Positions 60,698 through 64,000 of a stretch of 64,000 nucleotides of DNA are shown piece after piece. Source of the stretch: Panorpa germanica (Eukaryota > Arthropoda > Insecta > Mecoptera > Panorpidae); NCBI GenBank assembly GCA_963678705.1, contig OY783203.1:1302001-1366000 (forward strand). The letters run 5' to 3'. How positions within the stretch are numbered: position 1 is the first letter of the stretch; each line of letters opens with the position of its first letter. The notes under the pieces were generated by a model, which saw nothing but the letters and a program-made list of their open reading frames with translations, was not told where the DNA came from and ran no database searches. Both the position numbers and the translations under genes were made by a program.

Positions 60698-61976
60698 CCT
60701 GGAAAGGTAACGAAATCATTTTATTAAATATATTGACAATAATATTATACAATGTCTTGTTTTGCAAACAAATTAACTTTGTAAATGATATTATGAATGA
60801 GGCATATATTTTATGAATATTGTGTCATTTTGTCCTACTCTTGTGTAACATTTACGTAGTTTTTACTTCTAACGCATCTGCTATAGAAATGTTACTTGAA
60901 TTCTTAATATACAAATTTGTGTTCTTGTATTTGTTTCTTTTATATAATTTATTTAACGTCGACCTATTTCCGCTACTGAGTTCTAAATTTTTCATTGAAA
61001 ATTAATTCAGTAATGTAATACGACATTCAGTCTCTGTTAATATCTCACACTCTGGTCAGAGATTCATTATTAGAAATTCGCGATCTCCAATTTTCACAAT
61101 TATGTAATATTCTATAGCTACAAAAACATGTCTTTACTTATCCTTAATCGATCCTTAATCCATCGCGCTTAAAAGTAATTACTATCGGTAAGTTATCGGT
61201 AACCAAAAATATTCCAGACATTAGTCTGTCCCTTATTAAACTTGGCTGTTTCTACCTACTATCTACATCTTTTTATCCTTACCTTAAAATATTACCTACT
61301 GGCTACTTATGATAAATCTTTAATACCTAAGCGCTAAGTACTAACAGGAAATATTATGTACTAAAACAACTAAAAATAATTTTAAAAATAATCAATTGCT
61401 TAAAAGCAATTTAGAAATATAAATATTAATTGGCGAAATATGTTACAATCCTATTAAAGACACACTAATCCATATACAGATATTGCGAGAACATAATAAT
61501 AGTTTTAACTAGCGCCATCTAGTACACGATAGTATACAGTTATACTACTATTTCATTGTTTCACTCATGTGGTGAGAAGCTCAAATACATTAGGCATATC
61601 AGTGAAACTCTCTATTTCCTTTACTTAGCTTGTTGATAACTTCAAATTATATCCAGAAACTTCATTTGCTCCATTTGAAAAGTATATACACCTTGTGAAT
61701 CTTACATACCGCATACTGCTGCTACTTACTCCTCTCTTGTGAACCCCATACAACGAGGCACTTTGTATTAAATTAAAATTATCTAGAAACGTCTGTAACT
61801 TTCAATATATAAAGTGTTTATAAATAAATAGTTGCGTTACACCTTGTGCTAAGTGATAGTATTTTATAACCCTACTTAATAAATTTTACGTAATGTTCGT
61901 TTCATTTGTCATTGACTTCGAAATTCATTTACATTACACAATATTACAATTTTTTAACTTAAAATTTGTATTTTAG
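60698..61976. other. Intergenic stretch before Aha1
   Basis: AT-rich. Contains a fragment GTCGACCTATTTCCGCTACTG (about 60959-60979) shared with the SINE-like family at 4774 and, more loosely, 27868. The Aha1 leader exon is probably in this stretch, since an acceptor (TTTTAG) lies just before its ATG. Confidence 0.4.
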
Positions 61977-61977
61977 A

Positions 61978-63910
61978 ATGGCTAAATGGGGAGAAGGAGA
62001 TCCTCGATGGATTGTTGAAGAGAGACCTGATGCTACGAATGTCAACAATTGGCATTGGACTGAAAAGAATGCAAGTCCTTGGTCGAACGATCGCATTCGA
62101 GAACTTCTACAGGATCTAAATATAAGCAAAAATGGCATAAGTGCCAAAATAACTGAAGTTGAAAAACTTGAAGGCGAGGCATATGCTAACAATCGTAAAG
62201 GTAAACTAATATTTTTTTACGAATGGAATATTGTCTTAAAATGGCAAGCACATCCACCAGATGACCTCGAACAAACTGTTGAAGGAAAAGTCAAAATTCC
62301 TAACCTGTCAGAAGAAAACGATATAACTGAAGTTGACGTATGTATCTATATTAGTGTATTTTTGAGTTATATTAAACGACAGATCGTATAGTATTTCTAA
62401 ATTCTTTTAGATTTCTATCAGTTGCGGGAAAACTGATACTACTTCTGAGTTGATGAAGCAATTTATGGAGTGCTATGGGCGTGACATAATTAGAACTCAG
62501 TTGGGTCAATATGTCAGTTCTCTTAAGCAAGAATTCTCTAAGGGAATGATTTTACCAAAAAAGGATGACGTTAAGGTAGTTTTAACTACATTAATTAATA
62601 CAATTCAGTTTCAGATAACTATCTATGATCTGAAACAGAAAATAATTATTTTAATAAAGAACATCCACAGTTTTACATATGTATTTCATAAGTAAACTTA
62701 TTTACATTTAAGAAATTTTGCAGTTATTGTTTGAGTAAAAAACAGTCATTTTAAATAATAGTTAGTGATCCTTGCAAAGCTAACGTTTCGGTTTGGTAAA
62801 TAGATATAACTAAATGAAATATACATACAAAATTACTTTATTAGAAAAAATAGTTAGAGCAGAAATATAATTATATATACCTGCAAAACATAGTACAAAT
62901 TTGGATTACCATAATTTTAAGACTCTAAAGATTAAAGTATTATTAACTATCGTTAAATTCGTATTATCGGTTTTTTAATTAAATATTACTAAACTTTACG
63001 TAAGTAATAAGAAATACCAAGTCTCATGTCAGCGTGTAATTATTAATAAATATATTTCTACATAAAAAATAGAATCATTAAGCAGCAGTTTTATCAATTA
63101 CAAACCTACAAACAATAAGAAAGTAAACTAGATTAATTTGAATTTCAGGTGAAGCCTGATTCGGTTTCCAGTATAACCAGTGGATTTAATAAAAAAATAA
63201 GTATGACCCCAGTTGAATCTAAACAGAAGAACGTTGGCGTAAAGGTTGATGTGACTACTTTACAACTAACACACAAATTTCAATGCAAGGCTCAAGAATT
63301 TTATGATGCATTAACTAGAATTGAGATGGTAACAGCGTTTACCAGAGCTGCTGTAAAACTTGATCCATACAAAGGTGGAAAATTTGTTTTGTTTGGTGGT
63401 AACATTAATGGCACATTCGAAGAACTGATACCTGCCAAGAAAATTGTACAAACCTGGAGATACAAGCAATGGCCAGAAAACCATTTCTCGAAAGTTATTA
63501 TTGATATTGAAGAAAAGGTAATTCATTATTTCCATTTCTAGTAGTCCCTAGGTTATTGTTATATTCGTACCTGTGGTATTGGTTGGTTTTTTACATACTA
63601 TTTGATGAACAAGAAACCAATTTGTCTTCTTTGTTAAATATATGTAATAAAACGAATTTATTAAATAAAACAATGCCGAATTTTGGTCATAAAGTGAATC
63701 ATTCAATTATAACCATTTCATTTGTTTCAATAATTATATAGTTAGCAGTATATATAATTTAAATTATTTTTACAGAGCGATCATACTGAAGTCAACATTA
63801 AACAGGAAGGTGTGCCTACCTCTGAAGCAGAGACTACTCGTCAAAACTGGGAACGCTACTACTGGGAAAGCATGAAACGCACTTTCGGATTCGGTGCTTT
63901 CTTTTCCTAA
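61978..63910 (+). CDS. Aha1: Activator of HSP90 ATPase (Aha1)
   Basis: Exons 61978-62337, 62411-62575, 63149-63517 and 63776-63910 give 342 residues, all junctions in phase 0; the human protein is of similar length (338). Aha1 is the cytosolic co-chaperone that binds HSP90 dimers and stimulates ATP hydrolysis. The N-terminal domain begins MAKWGEGDPRWIVEERPDAT and carries the signature NVNNWHWTEKNA (residues 21-32), followed by KLIFFYEWNIVLKW and the helix with MKQFMECYGRDIIRTQLGQY. The C-terminal AHSA1/START-like domain runs from LTHKFQCKAQEFYDALT through FVLFGGNINGTFEELIP and IVQTWRYKQWPENHFSKVI to WERYYWESMKRTFGFGAFFS. Nothing is missing, so this is a normal conserved copy. Confidence 0.96.
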
Positions 63911-64000
63911 TCTCTTAATAGTCTATTTCAGCTTCATTCATGTGAAAATATGTATCAGCGCTGTCTGTTAACATCGTCAATTTTAAATATAATCGAGGCA

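Overview
The window is insect nuclear DNA. It is AT-rich, its genes are split by short GT-AG introns, and it carries insect-type protein families (A-type muscarinic receptor, juvenile-hormone-methyltransferase-like genes), microsatellites and dispersed non-LTR and SINE-like debris. The repeated tetratypes around TACTCGTA and the tRNA-headed SINEs are compatible with Lepidoptera, but I cannot prove the order. All exon models are my own reading of splice sites and reading-frame continuity.

Layout. 1-1434 (-): four exons of an A-type muscarinic acetylcholine receptor that runs off the left edge, with a GC-rich block near 3.77-4.2 kb that may be its leader exon or promoter. 4.2-23.1 kb is essentially gene-free; its main content is a 4-kb array (about 7.36-11.37 kb) built from two interleaved satellite monomers of about 232 and 267 bp that share a block of about 105 bp. 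23.1-24.5 kb (+): a small, previously easy-to-miss five-exon gene for a roughly 95-residue membrane protein, made of 57-63 nt exons that are all joined in phase 2. 28.1-35.4 kb (+): a tandem pair of methyltransferase genes related to juvenile hormone acid O-methyltransferase, each carrying an unusual pentapeptide-repeat, lysine-rich C-terminal tail. 37.5-39.9 kb (-): a divergent A/B-type mitotic cyclin with N-terminal KEN and D-box degrons. 40-47.6 kb: mostly gene-free, with a LINE RNase H remnant and a tRNA-headed SINE. 47.7-52.7 kb (+): an MFSD12-like major facilitator with an acidic repeat N-terminus. 55.6-57.7 kb (-): two tandem intron-containing histone H2A variants, one ending in the H2A.X-type SQDF motif. 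58.8-60.7 kb (+): an F-box-like leucine-rich-repeat protein. 62.0-63.9 kb (+): Aha1, the activator of HSP90 ATPase.

The genes do not form an operon or a single pathway. The notable shared theme is local duplication: the methyltransferase pair, the H2A pair, the exon modules of the small membrane gene, the 72-bp repeat inside the transporter gene and the satellite array are all tandem expansions. The most novel items are the JHAMT-like/pentapeptide-tail fusion pair, the H2A variant pair, the hidden phase-2 micro-exon gene and the two-monomer satellite with an internal inverted repeat.
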